A stretch of DNA of 5,687 nt from Rickettsia typhi (GCA_945898025.1 CAMDGT010000086.1:1-5687), one strand, 5' to 3'; positions 1 through 5,687 are shown, counted from the stretch's first letter. Notes: a model not told the origin generated them from the sequence alone. Translations and numbers: made by a program.

Positions 1-1348
1 TAATTTAAAAAATCAATATCTAAATAATCAAGTTGCTGTTAATGTCACTAAAAAAATTGGTGAAAATATTATTTTTGTTAAAAGTGATTTAGGTCAAGCA
101 AAAATTAACTTACCAATTTTTGGTATTGATAAATCTTTAAATGAAAATGCTGGGCTTGTTTTTGCGATTGATTTAAATAACTCTTCCAATGTCAAGATAG
201 ATAAATTTGAGTTCTGGAAATCTCTAAAAAAAATCAATAATAATCTGAATATCGATAATTTGGAGTCCTCAATTGTAGAAAATCAGCTTTATGCTGAAGG
301 TGCAAAAAATAAAATTACTGGTGACATTGTCTTAAAAAAAGAGCTCTCTAATGTTTCAGAAAGCCCATCTTTTAGAGTTGTATCTCTCAACTTAAAAAAT
401 AAAAATTTTGGCAAAAATAACTTTGATTTATCCTATCAAAATGAATCAAAAAATAATGTACAAAAAGTTATTCTTAGTGGTCAGGTTGTTGATTTAAGCG
501 AATTTCTCAATTATCGTCAAAATAAAAGTGGTAATTGGCAGAATTTTATTATAAAAACTAATCTTAAAAAACTAATTTTAAATAATCAAAAAACTCTTGA
601 TAAGGTTGACATATCGATTAATTGCTTTAATTATTTTTGTGAAGAGGGCAAAATAGAGGCCAATATTGCTGATGAAAAAAATATACTCGATAAAGTGATA
701 GACATTAAAATACTCAAGCAGGATTCTGAAAATATTTTCATTAAAGGCAAAATAAATAATTTAGGTTATCTTGCGGAAGCTTTAAATATTTCCGATAAAA
801 TTGGCGATGGTTCTATATCAATTGATATTGTGGGCAACAGCCAAGGTTTGAATCCTAATTTTAAAGGAAACATTAATCTCGATAAATCAATTACTTTTTA
901 TGAAAGTAAGCAAATTAAGGATCTAGCAAAAGATGGTCTATTTTCAAAGATCAAAGATAAAATATTCGCAAATAACAAAGTGATTTTTAGCTTTGCTAAA
1001 GCAGAGTTTGTGATTGATAATAAAGTTCTTAAGATTAAATCTTTAGTCGCTAATAATTATAAGATTGGCATCACCGCTAAAGGTTTTTATAATTTAAAAG
1101 ATAATTCATTTGAGTTTAAGGGAATGATTATTCCTGCATTTATTATTAATAATTTATTTGGAGTTGATAAAATTCCAGTAATCGGTAATTTAATAGGCGG
1201 TATTCTTACTGGCGGTGAAGGCGGAGGGCTTTTTGGCATTAAATATGAATATATAAAAAACTCTAATCAAAACGATCCAATATTCACAACTTATAAAGTT
1301 TTGGCTTTTATACCAACAACAATCAATACACTATTTGAGAAAATATAA
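1..1348 (+). CDS. AsmA/YhdP-like envelope protein, C-terminal part (5' end outside window)
   Basis: The frame is open without a stop from base 2 to the TAA at 1346-1348, giving 448 residues. The TTG near 260 is only an internal leucine codon, so the true start lies upstream of the window. The visible part is mostly alternating beta-strand sequence rich in Asn, Lys and Ile. The last ~190 residues look like the C-terminal domain of large AsmA-like proteins: a repeated 'G.I.ID..G' pattern (GDGSISIDIVGN), a strand-rich stretch ending in a 'G.Y.L....F.F.G.I.PA..IN.L' motif, then IPVIGNLIGG and the glycine cluster GGEGGGLFG (bases 1211-1237), followed by a short hydrophobic tail. In this superfamily (AsmA, YhdP, TamB) the proteins are anchored in the inner membrane, span the periplasm and are thought to move phospholipids to the outer membrane. 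The N-terminal anchor is not in view. The family call is fairly sure; the exact member is not. Confidence 0.75.
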   Translation, partial: NLKNQYLNNQVAVNVTKKIGENIIFVKSDLGQAKINLPIFGIDKSLNENAGLVFAIDLNNSSNVKIDKFEFWKSLKKINNNLNIDNLESSIVENQLYAEGAKNKITGDIVLKKELSNVSESPSFRVVSLNLKNKNFGKNNFDLSYQNESKNNVQKVILSGQVVDLSEFLNYRQNKSGNWQNFIIKTNLKKLILNNQKTLDKVDISINCFNYFCEEGKIEANIADEKNILDKVIDIKILKQDSENIFIKGKINNLGYLAEALNISDKIGDGSISIDIVGNSQGLNPNFKGNINLDKSITFYESKQIKDLAKDGLFSKIKDKIFANNKVIFSFAKAEFVIDNKVLKIKSLVANNYKIGITAKGFYNLKDNSFEFKGMIIPAFIINNLFGVDKIPVIGNLIGGILTGGEGGGLFGIKYEYIKNSNQNDPIFTTYKVLAFIPTTINTLFEKI

Positions 1349-1363
1349 AGTTAAAATATTTAC

Positions 1364-1391
1364 TTGATAAGTTTTTTTATTATTTTAAGAT
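1364..1391 (+). promoter_or_regulatory. candidate sigma-70-type promoter for the LPP20 lipoprotein gene
   Basis: TTGATA (1364-1369, five of six matches to TTGACA) lies 16 bp upstream of TAAGAT (1386-1391, four of six matches to TATAAT). It falls in the 112-bp gap between the AsmA-like gene and the lipoprotein gene. Transcription would begin near 1398 and give a leader of about 60 nt. A second possible -10, TATAAA at 1422-1427, lacks a good -35. In DNA this AT-rich such matches arise often by chance, so this is tentative. Confidence 0.25.
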
Positions 1392-1395
1392 GTTT

Positions 1396-1414
1396 TTTAT
1401 TATGCAATAATAAA
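1396..1414. repeat. inverted repeat in the leader region of the LPP20 gene
   Basis: TTTATTAT and ATAATAAA are perfect 8-bp arms around the 3-nt loop GCA. The stem is all A-T, so an RNA hairpin would be weak. No T-run follows on the + strand, so it is a poor terminator for the gene upstream. It could be an operator or chance in AT-rich DNA. Confidence 0.3.
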
Positions 1415-1418
1415 TTAC

Positions 1419-1432
1419 TTGTATAAATACAA
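1419..1432. repeat. short palindrome (possible operator) upstream of the LPP20 gene
   Basis: TTGTAT and ATACAA form perfect 6-bp arms separated by AA, about 28 bp before the ATG at 1461. The palindrome covers the -10-like TATAAA, the arrangement expected for a repressor site. No regulator is identified, and a match of this size could be chance. Confidence 0.25.
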
Positions 1433-1460
1433 TGTTTTAAGTATTAACAAATCAAAAAAT

Positions 1461-2102
1461 ATGAAAACTAATCTAATAAAAAAAGTAACTTGCGCTCTAA
1501 TCATTGCTTCAGCTACTTTAACTTTTTCTTGCAGTAAAAAAGAAAAACCTCAAAACAAGTCCGAAGTTCAAGATCTTCCTAATTGGGTTCTTGACCCAAA
1601 TGTTGCAGATGGCGTTGCTGGAGTTGGTATTGCTGCTCCCTCAAAAGGCGGTCTTAAGTTTCAAATTCCTAATGCAGAGCTTAATGCAAAAGCTAGCATT
1701 GCATCAATAATTCAATCTGAAATTAGCAGAATTACTAAAAATTCTTTAAAATCAGCTAATGTTAATCAAGATGATGATGTTGAAGAGTTTTTCGCTCAAG
1801 CAACTAAAGAGGTGGTAAAAAATCTACCTATGTCTGGCGCTAAAAGAATCAACATTTATATCGCTAAAGACGGAACCTTATATGTTCATATGGTCTTAAA
1901 AAATGAAGATTATACTAAATTCCTAAAAAATAGTGAGAAAAATCTTGAAGCTCGTCTTAAAAAATCTGGATTAAGCCGCGATAATATCAATAAAAGCGAA
2001 CAAGCATCAAAAGCCTTATTCGATGAATTAGACAAAGAAAGAGATTCAAAAGCTAAAAAAGCCGAATCTACTGAAAAAGAAGAAAATAATTCAAAAGAAT
2101 AA
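1461..2102 (+). CDS. LPP20-family outer-membrane lipoprotein
   Basis: This encodes 213 residues from the ATG at 1461. The frame also opens at a TTG at 1419, but the ATG puts the signal peptide at the N-terminus: basic residues (K2, K7, K8), a hydrophobic core, then TFSC with lipidated Cys24. The -3 residue is Thr rather than the usual Leu, so the lipobox is slightly atypical. The LPP20-type domain follows: LPNWVLDP at about 39-46, the glycine-containing strand VAGVGIA at about 52-58, an Ala-rich helix at about 72-92, and a late strand DGTLYVHMVL at about 137-146. The last ~28 residues form a highly charged Lys/Glu tail, likely disordered. The family includes H. pylori Lpp20 and Vibrio FlgP, which coat or ring outer-membrane machines; no enzyme activity is known. 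A terminator follows directly, so the gene may be its own transcript. No Shine-Dalgarno sequence precedes the start. Family call likely; role inferred. Confidence 0.75.
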   Translation: MKTNLIKKVTCALIIASATLTFSCSKKEKPQNKSEVQDLPNWVLDPNVADGVAGVGIAAPSKGGLKFQIPNAELNAKASIASIIQSEISRITKNSLKSANVNQDDDVEEFFAQATKEVVKNLPMSGAKRINIYIAKDGTLYVHMVLKNEDYTKFLKNSEKNLEARLKKSGLSRDNINKSEQASKALFDELDKERDSKAKKAESTEKEENNSKE

Positions 2103-2113
2103 TATTCTTAATC

Positions 2114-2142
2114 TTCATTATACACTACTTTAGATTCATAAT
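2114..2142 (+). promoter_or_regulatory. tentative promoter overlapping the terminator hairpin
   Basis: CATAAT (2137-2142, five of six matches to TATAAT) sits in the loop and upper stem of the terminator. A weak -35, TTCATT (2114-2119), lies 17 bp upstream. If the terminator is efficient, the genes from 2182 need a start site in this 79-bp gap, and this is the best I see. The -35 is poor (three of six), so read-through of the terminator is an equal alternative. Confidence 0.2.
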
Positions 2143-2163
2143 TTAAAGTAGTGTATTTATTTT
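2120..2163 (+). terminator. rho-independent terminator after the LPP20 gene
   Basis: A perfect 13-bp stem pairs ATACACTACTTTA (2120-2132) with TAAAGTAGTGTAT (2144-2156). It extends inward by a G-T wobble and two A-T pairs to leave a 5-nt loop, TCATA. TTTATTTT follows at once, as expected for intrinsic termination on the + strand. There is no T-run on the opposite side, so it should act in one direction. It separates the first lipoprotein gene from the four-gene run that starts at 2182. Confidence 0.8.
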
Positions 2164-2181
2164 AATTAATTTTTCTAAAAT

Positions 2182-2364
2182 ATGAAAATTGCTACAAAAG
2201 CCATCCTATTATTTGCTTCGTTATTTGCAATTTCTGCTTGTGCTGATCATTATGCTGTTAAAGAAGTAAAAAAAACCACTAAAGCCAACTCTGCATCCTC
2301 TAGAATCAATAGCTCTGAAGATAATTCAGAAAAAAATTTTAAAACTCTAAACGAAGAGTTGTAG
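2182..2364 (+). CDS. small lipoprotein, 60 residues, family not recognised
   Basis: The product has a textbook lipoprotein signal peptide: Lys2 and Lys6, a hydrophobic core (AILLFASLFA), then the lipobox ISAC with Cys20. The mature part is only 41 residues, polar and rich in Ser, Lys, Asn and Glu, with no predicted fold that I can see. This resembles the tiny lipoproteins that accompany outer-membrane complexes, but I recognise no family. The gene begins 26 bp after the terminator stem and ends 4 bp before the next ATG, so the two are probably translationally coupled. The intact reading frame, clear signal peptide and position argue for a real gene. A role as a small partner or anchor of the adjacent LPP20- and CsgG-like proteins is inference. 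Confidence 0.7.
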   Translation: MKIATKAILLFASLFAISACADHYAVKEVKKTTKANSASSRINSSEDNSEKNFKTLNEEL

Positions 2365-2368
2365 TTCT

Positions 2369-3421
2369 ATGATTTCAATAATTGATAGTTTTAGAATATT
2401 ATCAACCTTATTATCTAGCATTAACAGAATTATAATTCTCGCGATACTAATAATTCCGGGAAGTTGTTCTATTGCTCATTCCGCTATAAATGATAAAGAA
2501 AAATTGCCCAAATGGTATTTAACTCCTAAAAACAATAATGGCAAATATCTTTTTGGAGTAGCTGAAGGTTCAAATCTTGAAGAAGCCACAAAACTAGCAT
2601 TAATTGATTTTTCATCAAAATTGCTAGTTAAAATTTCTAGTGAATCGCAAATGATAGCCGAAGAAAATCGTTACTCAATTAATGAAGAAACCCGTAGCAA
2701 CATACAGCAAATTGTTGAAAAAGTTGAATTAAGTAATTTTAGAGTTAGTAACAGCGAGCAAATCAAAAATCGTCTTTTTGTTGAAATAGAAGTTGAAAGA
2801 ATGCCTTTTATTCAACAACAGCAACAATCGATAGATTTTTTACAACAGCAAATTAACGATTTACAGGTCTCAATTAAAAAACCTGAAAATATCAATAATC
2901 CTATCAAAAAAAGATTCAATCTGCAAAAAATTCTTGAATTATCAAAAAGAATTGAAATATTGGCAAGATTCATTAATGGGGCGGGAGGAGAAGTAGATAT
3001 CGCAGCAAAATTATCTCAAATTTCATCTTTTAAGAAGCAATTTGAAGAAGTGAACGACAATAATGAGTTTTTCATTACTTATGATAAAAGCCCGAACTAT
3101 ATTCCTGCGATTGCTAAGTTGATTACTAAAGCATTGAATGCAGAAAAAATCAATGTTGCAACCAAAATCAATAAATCTTCTCATCAAATTATTGTTAAAA
3201 TTACTAGCGACTATGAAAAAAATCTAATTTATAAAAATTATTTAGTAAAAATGAAGGTGAACTTTTCTAACTATCTTCAAGATAAAATTATTGCAAGCAA
3301 TGATTTTGAAGTTACTGGTGCCTCAGTTGTTGATGAAAAGCAAGCTCTTAATTCTGCAATTGCCAATCTTGAAGAAAGAATAAACAAAGAAGGAATTCTT
3401 AAAACTTTAGGAATATATTAA
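2369..3421 (+). CDS. exported protein with N-terminal LPP20-like domain and C-terminal alpha/beta domain
   Basis: This is a 350-residue protein. A hydrophobic segment at 21-30 leads to PGSC (Cys33) and then AHSA (36-39). It is either a lipoprotein with an unusual Pro at -3 of the lipobox, or a periplasmic protein cut near 38-39. The ~20-residue stretch before the hydrophobic core is long for a signal peptide. The LPP20-like domain follows: LPKWYLTP (46-53), the glycine strand YLFGVAEG (60-67), a helix EEATKLALIDF (71-81), and a strand RLFVEIEVER (135-144). A Gln-rich stretch at 149-166 (five Gln, then three more) and a helical section to about 230 look like a coiled coil or linker. Residues ~232-349 form a second alpha/beta domain ending in a helix and KTLGIY; I cannot name it. 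The first domain also resembles the N-terminal domain of Vibrio FlgT. GAAGAG-like bases about 10 nt before the ATG may be a weak ribosome site. Role in an outer-membrane complex with the next gene is inferred. Confidence 0.7.
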   Translation: MISIIDSFRILSTLLSSINRIIILAILIIPGSCSIAHSAINDKEKLPKWYLTPKNNNGKYLFGVAEGSNLEEATKLALIDFSSKLLVKISSESQMIAEENRYSINEETRSNIQQIVEKVELSNFRVSNSEQIKNRLFVEIEVERMPFIQQQQQSIDFLQQQINDLQVSIKKPENINNPIKKRFNLQKILELSKRIEILARFINGAGGEVDIAAKLSQISSFKKQFEEVNDNNEFFITYDKSPNYIPAIAKLITKALNAEKINVATKINKSSHQIIVKITSDYEKNLIYKNYLVKMKVNFSNYLQDKIIASNDFEVTGASVVDEKQALNSAIANLEERINKEGILKTLGIY

Positions 3422-3440
3422 AATCAATTAAAATTTAATA

Positions 3441-4499
3441 ATGATTAAAAAAACAGCCACCTATTTTTTTATTTTTGGAATGCTATTTTCCTGCGCTCCC
3501 AAAATTAAAGATTTTAACAAATATCAAAAGCAATTTTTTTCTAAAACAAGTTTCATGCCAAGCCAAGAAGACCTTAATGGCAAGTTGCCAAAAGTGGTGG
3601 TTTTTTCTCTTGATGAAAATGATAATCAAACTGCATCAAGGTCTGGTCTAGGAATTTCAATTGCCAATAATATTGAAAATGTTTTATCAAAAAATAAATT
3701 GGCTCAAATAGTCGATAGAAATGCCGCCAATAAGCTTCAACAAGAAATCGCATTGGCTGAAATCAATAAATCTGGCTCTTACAAGGGGCCGCAAATTGCT
3801 GAATATGCAATTTCTGGAGCAATTGGTAATGCTAGTTTTAATAGCAAATATTCCTCTGGTGGCACTTTCTTAAATCCAAAAACTGGAACAATAGTTACGG
3901 TTCCGCCAAAATATAAATATAATTCTTTAGCGGTAGGTAATATAAAAATCTATGAATTGCCATCACTTAATGTTTTACAAACAATTGAGTTTAATGGTAA
4001 AGCTGCAAGAACGGAAGATGCAAGAAATAATGGCGGGATTAATTTTGGAGGAATTTCAATTGGTGGAGAGCAAGTTGCAGGAGCCGATAGAGATGATGGA
4101 CTTGTTAGAAAAGCCGGAGAAGATTCTATTGACAATATTAGAGCTGAAATACAAAATATTTTCTCAAAACAGGGTTATATTATGGAAAAGAGAGGCTTTA
4201 AAAAGAAATCTATTTTTAAAATTAATCTTGGATCTAGTGATGGTATAGTTCAAGGTGATAAATTTGAGATAATAGGTCAGTTTGAGAATCAAAATTCAAT
4301 CAATAATCAAGTTGATGTAGAAAAAAGAATTATTGCCACTGGAAAAATTTCTGATATTATTGACCCAAAAAATGCTTGGATTATTATTGACGATAGCCAG
4401 AATAACGATAAAATAAGGCTCGGTGATGCGGTGAAAATAAAATACAAAAAAAATAAAATGGACAAAATTGTAAAATCTGCCCTATCAATGATTGAATAA
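3441..4499 (+). CDS. CsgG-like outer-membrane lipoprotein with FlgT-like C-terminal domain
   Basis: This 352-residue protein opens with a signal peptide and canonical lipobox LFSC (Cys18). Residues ~48-245 follow the CsgG plan: strand KVVVFSLDEN (51-60), a helix GISIANNIENVLSKNK (71-86), QIVDRNAANKLQQE (89-102; compare the 'LERQGLQNLLNER' region of CsgG), EYAISGAIGN (121-130), and strands GNIKIYELPS (166-175) and LQTIEFNGKA (179-188). Two Gly/Ser-rich stretches, ~131-160 and ~189-213, stand about where CsgG carries the two hairpins that form its membrane barrel. CsgG forms a nonameric pore for curli export. Here ~75 more residues follow (258-335): FKINLGSSDGIVQGDKFEI, ATGKISDII, and IRLGDAVKIK, a pattern like the SH3-like C-terminal domain of flagellar FlgT. 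CsgG itself lacks this. The gene lies 19 bp after the LPP20-like gene and 9 bp before the HAD gene. The CsgG fold is likely; pore formation and the FlgT match are inference. Confidence 0.75.
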   Translation: MIKKTATYFFIFGMLFSCAPKIKDFNKYQKQFFSKTSFMPSQEDLNGKLPKVVVFSLDENDNQTASRSGLGISIANNIENVLSKNKLAQIVDRNAANKLQQEIALAEINKSGSYKGPQIAEYAISGAIGNASFNSKYSSGGTFLNPKTGTIVTVPPKYKYNSLAVGNIKIYELPSLNVLQTIEFNGKAARTEDARNNGGINFGGISIGGEQVAGADRDDGLVRKAGEDSIDNIRAEIQNIFSKQGYIMEKRGFKKKSIFKINLGSSDGIVQGDKFEIIGQFENQNSINNQVDVEKRIIATGKISDIIDPKNAWIIIDDSQNNDKIRLGDAVKIKYKKNKMDKIVKSALSMIE

Positions 4500-4508
4500 T
4501 AATTTAAA

Positions 4509-5405
4509 ATGGTGAATTTTATTAAAGATATTGGCGAAGTTAGTTCGCAATATACTCATTATATTTTTGATTTATGGGGTGTTATTCACGATGGATCTAA
4601 TCTTTATCCTAACGTTAAGGAAAATCTAAAAAAATTAAGAAGTAAAAATAAAGCCATTTGCTTTCTCTCAAATGCTCCTAGAAGAACCTTTGTGGCTGAA
4701 GAAGTTTTAATTAGTCTGGGAATAGAAAAAAATTGTTACGATTTTATTATTACCTCTGGTGAGTCGTTATTTATTGATATGGCCATAAATCAGTCCAATA
4801 ATTATAAAGAATTCGGTAAAAATTTTTCTTATTTTGGTCCCGATAAAGATAAAAACCTTCTTGATGGTCTTAATTACAAGATTGTCGATACAAAGGAAGC
4901 TAACTTTGGCATTATTACTGGCTTTAAAAATGATTCATCGACAATTGAAATGGAGATCCCTGATTTAGAGTTGGCTCTAAAATACAATATTACCATGATA
5001 TGTGCTAATCCTGATTTCAAAGTTGTAAAACAAAATGGGTCAGAATATCCTTGTGCTGGTATTTTGGCAAAAAAATATGAAGAATTGGGCGGAAAAGTAA
5101 TATATTACGGTAAGCCATTTTTTGGTGTTTATCAATTGGCTATAGAGAAATTTAAGAAATTAAATAATATGTTCACGATAAATCCAAAAAATATTTTAGC
5201 AATCGGCGATGCCTTTGAAACCGATATCAAGGGAGCTAGTTCTGCAAATATTGATTGCGCGATTATTTCTGGAGGTATATATTCTAATAAATTACAAGAA
5301 ACCCCAATTAACGATAAAGTGGCAATTTTAAAAGCAACAGATGATCTATTAAATCAACACCAAATTAAAAATTCAACACTTCTTTTCATTGCTGAGTCGG
5401 TTTAG
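4509..5405 (+). CDS. HAD-superfamily class IIA hydrolase-fold protein (TIGR01459-like)
   Basis: The product is a soluble 298-residue cytoplasmic protein without a signal peptide. Motif I is FDLWGVIHDG (20-29) with Asp21 as the likely nucleophile. Motif II is LSNAPR (53-58, Ser54). The class IIA ANPD signature is at 166-169. Motif III is YYGKPFFGVY (199-208, Lys202) and motif IV is GDAFETD (233-239). The cap domain lies between motifs II and III, as in class IIA (NagD-like) enzymes. Position +2 from the nucleophile is Trp23 instead of the usual acid/base Asp; as I recall this is typical of the TIGR01459 subfamily, not a mutation here. The length is usual for the family. Substrate is unknown; a phosphatase of a small phosphorylated metabolite is the generic guess. 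It starts 9 bp after the CsgG-like gene and is probably co-transcribed, though no functional link is evident. GTG at 4512 is an alternative start. Confidence 0.85.
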   Translation: MVNFIKDIGEVSSQYTHYIFDLWGVIHDGSNLYPNVKENLKKLRSKNKAICFLSNAPRRTFVAEEVLISLGIEKNCYDFIITSGESLFIDMAINQSNNYKEFGKNFSYFGPDKDKNLLDGLNYKIVDTKEANFGIITGFKNDSSTIEMEIPDLELALKYNITMICANPDFKVVKQNGSEYPCAGILAKKYEELGGKVIYYGKPFFGVYQLAIEKFKKLNNMFTINPKNILAIGDAFETDIKGASSANIDCAIISGGIYSNKLQETPINDKVAILKATDDLLNQHQIKNSTLLFIAESV

Positions 5406-5565
5406 ATAAGCAAATAATATTTCTAATTAATTTAAAGAATTTATTTTTAGTAAAATATAATATTGTATTGTCTTAATTTGAAGCAATTTATCAATTTTTA
5501 TCGCAAGATTTTTTTCAAAAAATCTATGATTATAGATCATACCATTTTAACTTGAAAACACCCAC
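5406..5565. other. AT-rich intergenic region with small inverted repeats
   Basis: This stretch lies between two converging genes. I see no ORF, tRNA or strong terminator. It holds AGATTTTTT/AAAAAATCT arms at 5506-5514 and 5517-5525 around a 2-nt gap, and overlapping arms ATCTAT/ATAGAT (5522-5527, 5532-5537) and TATGAT/ATCATA (5525-5530, 5536-5541). If the minus-strand gene at the right edge is a transposase, one end of its insertion element, with its terminal repeat, should lie here. The matching end is outside the window, so the boundary cannot be set. Confidence 0.4.
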
Positions 5566-5687
5566 TTACTTACAAATTCCAAAAACAACTTCCTCAGTTA
5601 AATTCTTAATAAACTCACAAACCTCATCTTCAAGATTTTTTAATGTTTCAAAGACTTTATTTTTAATGGTATTGTCCTTGATAAATC
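5566..5687 (-). CDS. C-terminal end of a probable IS630-like transposase (partial)
   Basis: Read on the minus strand, the frame is open from 5685 to a TAA at 5568-5566. It gives 39 residues (FIKDNTIKNKVF..., ending ...VVFGICK) and continues past the right edge. The spacing of hydrophobic residues in a helix (VF..L..L...V..FI..L), followed by a short 'V..IC' tail, resembles the last helix and tail of IS630/Tc1-mariner DDE transposases. The other two minus frames stop early. The DDE catalytic residues, if present, lie outside the window. A short C-terminal piece is thin evidence: that it is coding is fairly likely, that it is a transposase is moderate. It could be intact or a remnant. Confidence 0.45.
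   Translation of the reverse strand, partial: FIKDNTIKNKVFETLKNLEDEVCEFIKNLTEEVVFGICK

Noticed and set aside
260..262. TTG as the start of a 362-residue gene
   Set aside because: The same frame is open to the left edge and the upstream residues continue the strand-rich AsmA-like pattern, so this is an internal codon of a truncated gene.
1361..1380. ACTT-GAT-AAGT followed by seven T as a terminator of the AsmA-like gene
   Set aside because: A 4-bp A/T-rich stem with a 3-nt loop is too weak to support termination.
1419..1421. TTG start for the LPP20 lipoprotein
   Set aside because: It would add 14 residues before a normal signal peptide and lies inside a palindrome; ATG at 1461 is the better start.
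2816..2851. Direct repeat CAACAGCAA (2816-2824 and 2843-2851)
   Set aside because: The copies are in frame and encode the Gln-rich linker of the LPP20-like protein; this is a coding feature, not a mobile or CRISPR repeat.
3950..4135. 61-residue minus-strand ORF
   Set aside because: It lies wholly inside the CsgG-like gene, has Ser/Pro-rich composition typical of an antisense shadow, and shows no signal or domain.
3952..4248. 98-residue + strand ORF in another frame
   Set aside because: It overlaps the CsgG-like coding sequence entirely and shows no recognisable motif; it is a frame shadow.
5406..5565. tRNA, small RNA or CRISPR in the gap near the right edge
   Set aside because: There is no cloverleaf, no regularly spaced repeats and no strong hairpin with a T-run; only short AT-rich inverted repeats.

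Overview
The window is a very AT-rich stretch from a Gram-negative bacterium. An alphaproteobacterium, perhaps Rickettsiales-like, is the best guess. The reasons are the low GC with Lys/Asn/Ile-rich proteins, an AsmA-like envelope protein, several lipoproteins with signal peptides, and a HAD protein whose nucleophile motif reads DLWGVIHDG. That motif matches the TIGR01459 subfamily, which I recall as mostly alphaproteobacterial. The taxonomy is inference. The standard genetic code fits: genes end in TAA or TAG, and tryptophan is TGG.

Layout, left to right. (1) Bases 1-1348 hold the C-terminal 448 residues of an AsmA/YhdP-type envelope protein whose start lies left of the window. (2) A 112-bp gap with inverted repeats and a candidate promoter leads to an LPP20-family lipoprotein gene (1461-2102). 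(3) A strong hairpin terminator (2120-2163) follows. (4) A tight four-gene run with gaps of 4, 19 and 9 bp comes next: a 60-residue lipoprotein (2182-2364), an exported protein with an N-terminal LPP20-like domain (2369-3421), a CsgG-like outer-membrane lipoprotein with an extra C-terminal domain resembling that of FlgT (3441-4499), and a HAD class-IIA hydrolase-fold protein (4509-5405). (5) The right edge carries the last 39 codons of a minus-strand gene (5566-5687), probably an IS630-like transposase, after about 160 bp of AT-rich DNA with small inverted repeats.

The most interesting part is 1461-4499. It encodes two LPP20-type proteins, a tiny lipoprotein and a CsgG/FlgT-like lipoprotein. 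LPP20, CsgG-like and FlgT-like folds occur together in Vibrio flagellar outer-membrane rings (FlgO, FlgP, FlgT), and CsgG itself is the curli secretion pore. This suggests a dedicated outer-membrane complex, either a secretion pore with accessory lipoproteins or a ring around an envelope-spanning machine. No flagellar, curli or substrate gene is visible, so its job is open. The HAD gene is probably only co-transcribed.
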